NCBI RefSeq assembly: GCF_001570565.1
Contig: NZ_BBXE01000019.1
Location: 186,001-250,000, forward strand
Origin: Herbidospora yilanensis
Lineage (GTDB): Bacteria > Actinomycetota > Actinomycetes > Streptosporangiales > Streptosporangiaceae
DNA: 64,000 bases
Direction of reading: 5' to 3'
Part shown: in pieces, positions 42,847 through 51,294 of the stretch
How the letters are laid out: each line of letters starts with the position of its first letter
Numbering within the stretch: the first letter of the stretch is position 1
Program-made: the position numbers and the translations under genes
Notes under the pieces: generated by a model
The model's input: only the letters and a program-made list of their open reading frames with translations
Told to the model about the DNA's origin: nothing
The model's database searches: none

Positions 42847-45342
42847 GTGGAAACGCCCAACCTGACCAGAGACCAGGCCCGCCTCCGGGCGGAGCAGCTC
42901 CACGTCGAGTCCTACCACGTCGCGCTCGACCTGACCGGCGACGACGGCTTCACCTCGGTCACCACGGTCCGCTTCGCCTGCCGGCGGCCGGGCGAGGCGA
43001 CGTGGATCGACCTGGTGGCCCGCTCGGCCGACGAGGCGGTCTTCAACGGGCGCCCGCTCGACCTGCGCCGCTACGACCCGGCCGAGGGCGTCGTGCTGCC
43101 CGATCCGGCCGCCCGCAACGAGCTGACCGTCCGGGCCCGATGCGCCTACGGCGCCACCGGCCAGGGCCTGCACCGCTTCACCGACCCGGCCGACGACGCG
43201 GTCTACCTGTACACCCACTTCCAGCCGGCCGACGCCAAACGCGTCTTCGCCTGCTTCGACCAGCCCGACCTCAAGGCGCCGTTCACGCTCACCGTGACCG
43301 CGCCCGCGCCGTGGACGGTCCGGGCCAACTCCCCGGTGCGGCGGGCCGAACCGGCCGGCGACGGGACGCGCCGCCATCACTTCGCCACCACCCCGCCGCT
43401 GCCCACCTACCTGGTGGCGGTCGTGGCGGGCCCGTGGGCCGAATGGCGCGCCGACGACGACGGCGAGATCCCGCTGGCCCTCTACTGCCGGGCGTCCCTG
43501 GCCTCCCACATGGACGCGGAGCGGCTGTTCGACCGGACGAGGCGGGGGCTGGCCTACTACCGCGACACCTTCGGCGTGCCCTACCCGTTCGCCAAGTACG
43601 ACCAGTGCTTCGTCCCGGAGTTCAACGCCGGCGCCATGGAGAACGCCGCCTGCGTCACCTACCAGGAGGACATGATCTTCCGCGGCCACGTCACCGCCCA
43701 CGAGTTGCGGGCCCGCGACGAGACCGTGCTCCACGAGATGGCCCACATGTGGTTCGGCGACCTCGTCACCATGAAGTGGTGGGACGACCTGTGGCTGAAC
43801 GAGGCGTTCGCGACGTACATGAGCGTGCTGGCCCAGGCGGAGGCGACCGAGCACACGCAGGCCTGGACGACCTTCGCCAACATCCAGAAGGCGTGGGCCT
43901 ACCAGCAGGACCAGCTCCCCACCACCCATCCCGTCGTGGCCGACGTCCCCGACGTCGAGATGGCGGCCGTGCACTTCGACGGCATCACCTACGCCAAGGG
44001 GGCGAGCCTGCTGCGGCAACTCGTCGCCCACGTGGGCAGAGACGACTTCTTCGCCGGCCTGCGCGGCTACTTCGCCGCCCACGCGTGGGGCAACGCGACC
44101 CTGCGCGACCTGCTGGCGGCGCTGGAGAAGGCGTCCGGACGCGACCTGTCCCGCTGGAGCGGCCAGTGGCTGGAGACCACCGGCCTGGCCACGCTGCGCC
44201 CCGTCTGGTCGGCCGGCGCCGACGGACGCTTCACCGCCTTCGCCGTCGAGCAGGCGGCCGACCTGCTCCGTGACCACCGCGTCGCAGTCGGCGTCTACGA
44301 CGACGACGGACACGGGCGGCTGGTGCGGATCCACCGGCAGGAGATCGACGTCAGCGGGGCCCGCACCGAGGTGCCCGAGCTGACCGGCCGTCATCGGGGG
44401 AGCCTCGTGCTGGTCAACGACGACGATCTCGGCTACTGCAAGATCCGCCTCGACCCCGGGTCGCGGGCCACCCTCCTGCGCCGCATCGGTGATCTGGCCG
44501 ATCCGCTCGCGCGGGCACTGGCCTGGTCGGCGGTCTGGGAGATGACACGCGACGCCGGGTTCCGCGCCCGCGACTACGTGGCCCTCATCCACCGCGGTCT
44601 GGCCGCCGAGACCGACACCGGCGTGATGCGGCGGCTGCTCCAGCAGGCGCACGCCGCGCTCGACACCTACGCCGACCCCGAATGGTCACCCGTCGGCTGG
44701 CACGCGCACGCCACCTGGCTGCTCGGCCAGGCCGCCGCCGTCGCGCCGGGAACCGACCGCCACCACGTCCTGATCAACGCCCTCCTGGTCGGCGTCCTGG
44801 ACCAGCCCCACCTCGGGCACGTCCGCCGCTGGCTGGAGGAACCCGTCGACCCGCTGTCGCGCTGGCGGATCGTCCAGGCGCTGGTGGCGCACGGCGTCGC
44901 CGGAGACGCCGAGATCGAGGCGGAGCTCGCCCGGGGCCCGGCCTTCCTCGGCCCGTCGCAGGCCGAACGGGCCCGCGCGCTGCGCCCCGGCCACAAGGAG
45001 GAGGCGTGGCGGCGGGCGATGCACGACGAGACCGTGCCGGGCGCGACCGTCGAAGCGGTGATCGGCGGCTTCGCCCACCCGGCCCAGAAACACCTGCTGC
45101 GCCCCTACGCCGCCCGCTACCTGGAGGAGATCGCCGAGGTGTGGCGGCGGCGGGGCGAACGCGCCCACGGCCCGGCGATGGTGCTGTTCCCCTCGTGGGC
45201 CGTCGACCAGCCCACGATCGACGCCGTCGGGGAGTGGCTCACCCGGACCGCCCCGCCCCCGGCCCTGGCCCGGCTGGTGGGAGAGGGGCGGGCCCGGCTG
45301 GCGCGGGCGCTGGCCGCCCGCGCCTTCGACCGTTCGTCATGA
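42847..45342 (+). CDS. M1 zinc metallopeptidase, candidate leader peptidase
   Basis: An 831-residue PepN-type M1 enzyme: exopeptidase motif GAMEN (262-266), zinc motif HEMAH (H296, H300) with E319 (NEAF). The fold continues with a long helical C-terminal domain. Family members include general aminopeptidases and AplP-type enzymes that trim class III lanthipeptide leaders. Its divergent start beside the precursor operon suggests the latter role; no LanP serine protease or C39 domain is present in the locus. GTG 42847 follows GAGG; an earlier TTG start is unlikely. The 3' end overlaps the convergent monooxygenase gene by six bases. Confidence 0.9.
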   Translation: METPNLTRDQARLRAEQLHVESYHVALDLTGDDGFTSVTTVRFACRRPGEATWIDLVARSADEAVFNGRPLDLRRYDPAEGVVLPDPAARNELTVRARCAYGATGQGLHRFTDPADDAVYLYTHFQPADAKRVFACFDQPDLKAPFTLTVTAPAPWTVRANSPVRRAEPAGDGTRRHHFATTPPLPTYLVAVVAGPWAEWRADDDGEIPLALYCRASLASHMDAERLFDRTRRGLAYYRDTFGVPYPFAKYDQCFVPEFNAGAMENAACVTYQEDMIFRGHVTAHELRARDETVLHEMAHMWFGDLVTMKWWDDLWLNEAFATYMSVLAQAEATEHTQAWTTFANIQKAWAYQQDQLPTTHPVVADVPDVEMAAVHFDGITYAKGASLLRQLVAHVGRDDFFAGLRGYFAAHAWGNATLRDLLAALEKASGRDLSRWSGQWLETTGLATLRPVWSAGADGRFTAFAVEQAADLLRDHRVAVGVYDDDGHGRLVRIHRQEIDVSGARTEVPELTGRHRGSLVLVNDDDLGYCKIRLDPGSRATLLRRIGDLADPLARALAWSAVWEMTRDAGFRARDYVALIHRGLAAETDTGVMRRLLQQAHAALDTYADPEWSPVGWHAHATWLLGQAAAVAPGTDRHHVLINALLVGVLDQPHLGHVRRWLEEPVDPLSRWRIVQALVAHGVAGDAEIEAELARGPAFLGPSQAERARALRPGHKEEAWRRAMHDETVPGATVEAVIGGFAHPAQKHLLRPYAARYLEEIAEVWRRRGERAHGPAMVLFPSWAVDQPTIDAVGEWLTRTAPPPALARLVGEGRARLARALAARAFDRSS

Positions 45343-46821
45343 GTCGCCGAGCCAGCGGCGCAGGGCCTCCTCCAGCCCTGCCGTGTCGCCCGGAGCCGTC
45401 CCGGCCCAGGCGACGTAGCCGTCGGGCCGGACCAGCATCGGCGCGTCGGACTCCACGTGGACCAGCCGGTCGGCGCGCGCGGCTCCGGCGTCGGCCCGGG
45501 GCCCGGTGAGGACCGCCCGTCCGGTCCGCAGCGCCTCGGCGAGGCGTCCGCCGGGGTCGGGCGCGCTGCGTCCCACCAGCGGATGGTCGCCGGGCAGGTC
45601 GTACTTCTGGAGCACCCCCGACAACTTCTTCGCCATGTGGGTCGCGCCGTCCGGGGTGGCGACGAGATCGCCGACGATGCGGCGCAGCGACTCGGTGAGC
45701 GGGTCGAGCCGCATCAGCGCGATCTGCGCCCGCGTCCAGTCGAGCACCCACGCCCCGACCGGGTGCCGCTCCCGGGTGTAGGTGTCGAGCAGCCCGTCCG
45801 GCGCCCATCCCCGCACCGTGGCGGCGAGTTTCCAGCCCAGGTTCAGCGCGTCGCCGAGCCCCAGGTTGAGCCCCTGGCCGCCGAAGGGGGAGTGGACGTG
45901 GGCGGCGTCGCCCGCCAGCACCACCCGGCCCCGGACGTAGGTGCTCGCCTGCCGCGCGTGGTCGGTGAACCGGGTCGCCGACCGCACCGACGTGATCGTG
46001 ACGCCGGTCTTCGACACCCGCCGGACGCTGTCCTGCAGCTCCGCGTGGGTGACCGGCGTGTTCCGGTCGGCCGGCGGGCCGTCCATCTCGACGGTGAGGA
46101 TGCGGCCGGGCAGCGGCGTGTAGACGTAGATGCCGTTCTCGGTGCGGTTCCAGCCCGGGGTCAGCACCTCGGGGTCGGCGAACTCCACCACGGCCTGGTG
46201 CCCGGTGATCTCCGGGTCGGTGCCGGGGAACGCGAACCCCGCGCCCCGCCGGACCGCGCTGCGCCCTCCGTCGGCGCCCACCAGCCACCCGCACCGCCAC
46301 CGTTCGCCCGAATCGAGCTCGACGTCGACCCCGTCGCCGTCGTCGGTGAACTTCACCATCTCGGCGCCCTGCCGCAACTGGGCCCCCAGCGCGACCGCCC
46401 GGTCGGCGAGGATCGCCTCCAGCGCCTGCTGGCTCACCGGCATCATGTCCCGCGACCACGCCGCGCCGAAGTCGGGGTCGGCGTAGTCGACCAGAGCACG
46501 CGGGACGGTGATCCCGGCGAAGTGCCCCGCGATGCCGGACGCCATGGGCACCCGGCCCAGGTCGGCCCGCCGGGGCAGGGTGGCCAGCAGCTCGCGCGCG
46601 TGCCGCCGCTGGGCGTCGAGCAGCGCGGGCAGCAGCCCGCGCCGCTGGAAGGCCTCGACCGAGGGGATGTGCAGCCCGATCGCCTTGATCGTGGGGTCGA
46701 CGTCGGTGCGCCGCTCGACCACCGCCACCCGCACCCCGGCCAGCGCCAGTTCGCACGCGGTCATCAACCCCACGGGCCCGCCGCCGACCACCACGACGTC
46801 GTGGTCCACCGGCTCAGCCAT
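45337..46821 (-). CDS. FAD-dependent aromatic hydroxylase (PHBH/RdmE-like)
   Basis: A 494-residue flavoprotein monooxygenase: GxGxxG motif VVVGGGPVGLMTACELA at the start, FAD motif VLAGDAAHVHSPFGGQGLNLGLGDA near residue 290, and a C-terminal thioredoxin-like tail. Relatives hydroxylate aromatic polyketides or phenols with NAD(P)H. Operon with the methyltransferase (8-base overlap). No polyketide genes are present here, so either it acts on the lanthipeptide or on an outside substrate; not resolved. Confidence 0.9.
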   Translation of the reverse strand: MAEPVDHDVVVVGGGPVGLMTACELALAGVRVAVVERRTDVDPTIKAIGLHIPSVEAFQRRGLLPALLDAQRRHARELLATLPRRADLGRVPMASGIAGHFAGITVPRALVDYADPDFGAAWSRDMMPVSQQALEAILADRAVALGAQLRQGAEMVKFTDDGDGVDVELDSGERWRCGWLVGADGGRSAVRRGAGFAFPGTDPEITGHQAVVEFADPEVLTPGWNRTENGIYVYTPLPGRILTVEMDGPPADRNTPVTHAELQDSVRRVSKTGVTITSVRSATRFTDHARQASTYVRGRVVLAGDAAHVHSPFGGQGLNLGLGDALNLGWKLAATVRGWAPDGLLDTYTRERHPVGAWVLDWTRAQIALMRLDPLTESLRRIVGDLVATPDGATHMAKKLSGVLQKYDLPGDHPLVGRSAPDPGGRLAEALRTGRAVLTGPRADAGAARADRLVHVESDAPMLVRPDGYVAWAGTAPGDTAGLEEALRRWLGDS

Positions 46822-47818
46822 GGAGTTCCAGCACGATCCGGGTGCCCGCCCGCTCGACCGCCGCCACCTTCAGCCCCGCCTCGGCCGCCAGCGCCGCGAT
46901 GTCGTCGGGGGAGCGGTCGGGGTTGTCCATGACGGCCTCGAACCACAACGTCATCCCGGTGTCGACGTGGCGCAGCCGCTCGGTCAGGCTGACCTCCGAG
47001 ACGAGGATCCGGCCGGTGTAGCCGGCGGCGAGCGCGCAGTTGCGCAGCAGCCGGACCGCCGTCGCGTCGTCCCAGTCGGCCAGCACCGCCGACAGGACGT
47101 ACACGTCGGCGCCCGGCGGGAGCGGGTCGAAGAAGTCCCGGCCGAGGGCGGCGGCCCGGCCGTCGAGCCCGGCCGCGGCGAACCGCTGGGCGGCGGCCCC
47201 GGCGAAACTCGGCAGGTCGACGAGAGTGGCCGACAGGTCGGGATGCTTCGCGAGCAGGGCCTCCACCAGGGCGCCGGTGTTCCCGCCGACGTCGACGACC
47301 GTCTGGGCCCGCGCGAGCGCGGGATGGTCGAGCAGGACGTCGACGTCGAACCCCGGCGGCACCGCGAGCTGCGCCTTCAGCGCGTCGGGGGTGCCCTGCG
47401 CCCGGTCGACGTGGGTCCACAGGTCGGTGCCGTACATGCCGTGGTAGACCGACTGGCCGGTGCGCACCTTGTGGAGCAGGTGGACGGCGGCCAGCTCGGT
47501 CCGGCCCAGCACCATGTCGAGGTCGAGCTGGTCGAACGGCCCCATCGGGGCCTCTCCCCGGCGTAACAGCCGGCCCAGGTCGGTGAGGCCGTATCGCCCC
47601 TCGGCGGCGCGCAGGAGACCGAGGTGGACGAGATGGTCGAGCAGCTTGCGGAGCGGCCGGGCGACGGTGCCGGTGCGGGCGGCCAGTTCGTCGGCGGTGA
47701 GGTCGCCGGTGTCCAGGTGGTCGGCGAGGCGGAGGGTGACCGCGCTCCGGACGCTCATCGGGGTGACCAGGTCGGCGAGTGCCATGATCTGGGCGTGACC
47801 TGCGAAATCAGGTGTCAA
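46814..47818 (-). CDS. SAM-dependent O-methyltransferase (acetylserotonin OMT-like)
   Basis: A 334-residue methyltransferase of the O-methyltransferase family 2 type: N-terminal winged-helix dimer domain (about 15-90; RSAVTLRLADHLDTGDLTADELAARTG) and Rossmann SAM domain (VVDVGGNTGALVEALL near residue 180). TTG 47818 is supported by GGGAGG six bases upstream; ATG 47785 is an alternative. Its partner is the overlapping monooxygenase, so the two likely hydroxylate then methylate one substrate. Confidence 0.88.
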   Translation of the reverse strand: MTPDFAGHAQIMALADLVTPMSVRSAVTLRLADHLDTGDLTADELAARTGTVARPLRKLLDHLVHLGLLRAAEGRYGLTDLGRLLRRGEAPMGPFDQLDLDMVLGRTELAAVHLLHKVRTGQSVYHGMYGTDLWTHVDRAQGTPDALKAQLAVPPGFDVDVLLDHPALARAQTVVDVGGNTGALVEALLAKHPDLSATLVDLPSFAGAAAQRFAAAGLDGRAAALGRDFFDPLPPGADVYVLSAVLADWDDATAVRLLRNCALAAGYTGRILVSEVSLTERLRHVDTGMTLWFEAVMDNPDRSPDDIAALAAEAGLKVAAVERAGTRIVLELHG

Positions 47819-47880
47819 TGGAGCCTCCCGTACTGTCAGTGGTACGCGATGCTTTCCTGACCCGAGACGATATCAGCGCC

Positions 47881-49326
47881 TCAGTCGGCGGCCGGGACCC
47901 AGGCGAAGCGGATCTCCCGCGTGGCCGTGTCGGCCCGCAGCAGGCGGGCGGAGATCCGGTGGCCCAGCGGCAGGTCGGCTCCGTCGCAGCGGGCGATCAC
48001 GGCCGGGTCGGCGAGCTGGATCTGGCCGCTCTTGCCGTTCTCGGCGACGTCGACGACGACCGCCTCGAAGGTCTCGCCGATCCGGTCGCGGAGCAGGAAC
48101 GCCTCGACCAGGTCGACGCAGGCCCGGTCGACCCCCGAGGAGCGCCGGGTGGCCGCGGACATCTCGCGCGGCAGCGCCGCCAGCACCTCGCTGATCTCCT
48201 CGGGGACCGGTTCGCCGCTCGCCACGGCCAGGCAGACCTCGGTGGCGTAACGGTCGACCAGCCGCCGCAGGGGAGCGGTCACATGGGCGTAGGGGGCGGC
48301 GACCGCGGCGTGCAGGGCGTCGGGGGGCGGCTCGCCGTCGAAGGCGACGTAGGCGGCGCCGCGCAGCAGGACCGTCGACTCGTGGAGGAAGGCGGCGTGG
48401 CCGGGGATCTTCGGGTCGAGGCCGTGGACGACCTCGCCGTAGCCGGCCCCCTCGGGCCAGGGTACACCGAGCGCCAGCGCCATGCGCCGGACCTTGCCGA
48501 CGTCGGCCGGCCCGGCGGCGGGCAGCACGCGCAACACGCCCACCTCGGCGTCGAGCATCATCTGGGCCGCGCACATCCCGGTCAGCAGGGAGATCTGCGC
48601 GTTCCACTCCTCGCACGGCTGCGGCGAGCGGAACTCCACCCGGTAGCCGTCGCCCGACCTGACGACCTCCTGGTCGGGCGTCGGCAGCGTCACCCCGCCC
48701 CGGGCGCGTTCGATCTCCATGCGCAGCGGCCCGATCTCGGCGAGCAGCCGCAGGGTCCCGTCGGCGCGGCCGGTGTCGACGAGGGTCTGCACGTAGTCGT
48801 AGTCGAGCCGCTCCCGGCTGCGCACCAGCGCCGGCTGGACGTCGAACCCGACGACCTCGCCGTCGGCGTCGAGGTCGATGCACCACAGGGCGACCGGCCG
48901 GATCTCGCCGGGCAGCAGGCTGGCCGCGCCCTCCGACACCACCGGAGGGTGGAGGGGCACCCGGCCGTCGGGCAGGTAGACGGTCTCGCCGCGCCGTCTC
49001 GCCTCCCGGTCGATCGCGCCGCCGGGACGGACGAAGGAGCCCACGTCGGCGATGGCGTACCAGACGCGGTAGCCGCCGCCCTGACGTTCCTCCAGGCAGA
49101 GGGCCTGGTCGAGGTCCATCGAGCCGGGCGGGTCGATGGTCAGGAACGGCAGGTCGGTGCGGTCGTCGCCGACGAAACGCCGCGAGGCGGTGGCCGTGGC
49201 CTCGTCGAGGACGGCCGGGGGGAACTCGTCGGGCAGGTCGAACTCCCGGCGCACCCGGTCGAATCCCTCGTTCAGCCGCGGCGTTCCGGCCTCGGGTATC
49301 CGGATTTTTCGGTGTGGCACGCCCAT
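47881..49326 (-). CDS. RNB-domain ribonuclease II family protein
   Basis: A 481-residue protein with an RNB catalytic domain and no full cold-shock domains: LPFLTIDPPGSMDLDQAL holds the metal Asp cluster. Compared with E. coli RNase II (D-x6-D-x-D-D), the last Asp is Gln, as in an actinobacterial subgroup. HVTAPLRRLVDRYATEVCLA is a further RNB mark, and a short S1-like tail is present (VVVDVAENGKSGQIQL). ATG 49326. It adjoins the exonuclease gene (13 bases upstream). Confidence 0.88.
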   Translation of the reverse strand: MGVPHRKIRIPEAGTPRLNEGFDRVRREFDLPDEFPPAVLDEATATASRRFVGDDRTDLPFLTIDPPGSMDLDQALCLEERQGGGYRVWYAIADVGSFVRPGGAIDREARRRGETVYLPDGRVPLHPPVVSEGAASLLPGEIRPVALWCIDLDADGEVVGFDVQPALVRSRERLDYDYVQTLVDTGRADGTLRLLAEIGPLRMEIERARGGVTLPTPDQEVVRSGDGYRVEFRSPQPCEEWNAQISLLTGMCAAQMMLDAEVGVLRVLPAAGPADVGKVRRMALALGVPWPEGAGYGEVVHGLDPKIPGHAAFLHESTVLLRGAAYVAFDGEPPPDALHAAVAAPYAHVTAPLRRLVDRYATEVCLAVASGEPVPEEISEVLAALPREMSAATRRSSGVDRACVDLVEAFLLRDRIGETFEAVVVDVAENGKSGQIQLADPAVIARCDGADLPLGHRISARLLRADTATREIRFAWVPAAD

Positions 49327-49338
49327 CAACGTAGCGGC

Positions 49339-50232
49339 TCAGCTCTTCCCGAGCACCGCCAGCAGCCGGTTCAGCGGGCTGTCGAGCCCGTAGCGGTCGG
49401 CCAGCGCGATCAGCGCCTCGGGGTCGTGGGGCTTGGCCGGCACCTCGAACGACCCCTCGGGGATCGGCACGTCATGGGCGACCTTCACCACGGCGGGCGC
49501 GACCGCCAGGTAGTCGCGGGCGGCCTCCAGCTTGTTGCGCGCCCCGGCCGGGAAGCCCTCGTCGCCGACGGCGGCCAGCAGCGCGTCGAGGGAGCCGAAC
49601 CGGGTGATCAGCGAGGCGGCGGTCTTCTCGCCGATCCCGGCCACGCCGGGCAGCCCGTCGGAGGGGTCGCCCCGCAGCGTCGCGAAGTCGGCGTAGGCGC
49701 GGCCGGGGATGCCGTATTTGGCGGTGACCCACGCCTCGTCGACCGTCTGCAGGTTCCGAATCCCCCTTACAGTGTAAAGGACCCGGCGTCGTTTCTCGTC
49801 GTCGACGAGCTGGAACAGATCGCGGTCACCGGTGACGATCTCGACCGGCTGCGTGGCGGTCACCGCCAGGGTGCCGATGACGTCGTCGGCCTCGTACCCC
49901 TCGACGCCGAAGGACGCGACGCCCACGGCGGCGAGCACCTTCTCGATGACCGGCACCTGTGGGGCCAGCGTGTCGGGGATCTCCTCCTCGTCGCCGGAGG
50001 CCACCCGGTGGGCCTTGTAGGAGGGGATGGCCGCCACCCGGAACGCGGGCCGCCAGTCGGCGTCCATCGCCGCGACCAGATGGGTGGGGGAGTGGGACTT
50101 CACCAGCGTGGCGATCATGTCGATCAGGCCCCGGACGGCGTTGACGGGCATGCCGTCAGGGGCGGTCATCGACTCCGGTATGCCGTAGAAGGCGCGGAAG
50201 TAGAGCGACGGGGTGTCGAGAAGCATCAGCAC
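49339..50232 (-). CDS. 5'-3' exonuclease (Pol I N-terminal/FEN type)
   Basis: A 297-residue nuclease of the flap-endonuclease family, with acidic metal motifs: LLDTPSLYFRAFYG, AMDADWRP, GYEADDVIGTLA, VTGDRDLFQLV and GDPSDGLPGVAGIGEKTA (helix-hairpin-helix). GTG 50232 is backed by GGGAG; ATG 50226 is also possible. The same gene lies near helY and the M24 peptidase in mycobacteria (Rv2090), where no lanthipeptide genes intervene. Confidence 0.93.
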   Translation of the reverse strand: MLMLLDTPSLYFRAFYGIPESMTAPDGMPVNAVRGLIDMIATLVKSHSPTHLVAAMDADWRPAFRVAAIPSYKAHRVASGDEEEIPDTLAPQVPVIEKVLAAVGVASFGVEGYEADDVIGTLAVTATQPVEIVTGDRDLFQLVDDEKRRRVLYTVRGIRNLQTVDEAWVTAKYGIPGRAYADFATLRGDPSDGLPGVAGIGEKTAASLITRFGSLDALLAAVGDEGFPAGARNKLEAARDYLAVAPAVVKVAHDVPIPEGSFEVPAKPHDPEALIALADRYGLDSPLNRLLAVLGKS

Positions 50233-50236
50233 CCGT

Positions 50237-51169
50237 CTATGCTCCCAGCACCCCCACCGCGAGCAGGCACGTGTCGTCGCGCGGGTTGGGCCCGCCGACC
50301 GTCTTGAGCATCGCGTCGACCCCGTCGGGCAGGTCGGCCACCGTCAGCGAACCGGCCGCCGCGAGCACCTGCGCCTGGCCCTCGTCGATGTCGCGGTCAC
50401 GCCGCTCGATCAGGCCGTCGGTGAACATCACCAGCACGTCGCCGGGCCGCAACTGCACCTTGGCCACGCCGTAGGCGGGCTTGCGGGTCGCGCCGAGCAG
50501 CACGCCCGGCGGGGCGACCATCGGCCGGGCGATGCCGCCGCGCACCAGCACCGGCACCGGGTGGCCCGCGCCGGCCCAGGTGAACCGCAGCGTCGCGGGG
50601 TCGAACAGGCCGACCACGGCGGTGGCGGTGGTGTCGGCGAGGCGGGTCATCGTGAGCGTGTTGAGCCAGCCGAGCATCGCGCCCGGACCCTGGCCGGTCA
50701 TCGCCAGGGCGGCCAGGCCGTGGCGGAGCTGGGCCATGTGGGCGATCGCGGGCACGCCGTGGCCGGACACGTCGCCGACGGCGAGCAGGATGCGCCCGTC
50801 GGGCAGCCTGCTGGCCTCCCACCAGTCGCCGCCGAGCACGTTGAGCAGTTGCTCGGGCTCACCCGTGACCTGCCGGTGGTGGCTGCCGATCGGGCGCTCC
50901 TCCATCGGCACGCAGCGCACGGCGACCCGGGCGCTGGGCAGGACCAGGTCGGCGCCGGGATCGGGCATGATCGCGTCGCGCAGCAGATAGGTGAGCTGCT
51001 GTTGTTCCGCGAGCCGCGCCTCGGTGCGGTCGAGCCGCTCTCGCATCGAGGCGACCATGTCGGCCGCGGTGTGCGCCCCGGCCAGGGACGGTTCCTCGAC
51101 GGAGGGAACGGGCGGCTGCTCGCCACCGGCGGTGCCGGTCATGGTGAGGCTCGCTCTCGGGAAACGCAT
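50237..51169 (-). CDS. SpoIIE-type PP2C Ser/Thr phosphatase
   Basis: A 310-residue phosphatase. A coiled-coil stretch (about residues 30-65; SMRERLDRTEARLAEQQQLTYLLRDAI) precedes the PP2C/SpoIIE domain: LAVGDVSGHGVPAIAHM, VMFTDGLIERRDRD and NPRDDTCLLAVGV provide the metal Asps. Such proteins act in anti-sigma/anti-anti-sigma switches. No sensor domain is visible. ATG 51169 or 51142 are both possible; the frame runs open upstream into the next gene but without a good site. Confidence 0.88.
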   Translation of the reverse strand: MRFPRASLTMTGTAGGEQPPVPSVEEPSLAGAHTAADMVASMRERLDRTEARLAEQQQLTYLLRDAIMPDPGADLVLPSARVAVRCVPMEERPIGSHHRQVTGEPEQLLNVLGGDWWEASRLPDGRILLAVGDVSGHGVPAIAHMAQLRHGLAALAMTGQGPGAMLGWLNTLTMTRLADTTATAVVGLFDPATLRFTWAGAGHPVPVLVRGGIARPMVAPPGVLLGATRKPAYGVAKVQLRPGDVLVMFTDGLIERRDRDIDEGQAQVLAAAGSLTVADLPDGVDAMLKTVGGPNPRDDTCLLAVGVLGA

Positions 51170-51294
51170 GGTCCAAACAGGGTGAGAAGTGACGGATGGG
51201 GAACGAGCCGTGAACGGCCCTGTGCGGAGCGTAGCATTGGTCTGGACCAGTCGCCGGGTTTTTCGCCGATCCACGCCACTTCTAGTATGACGCT

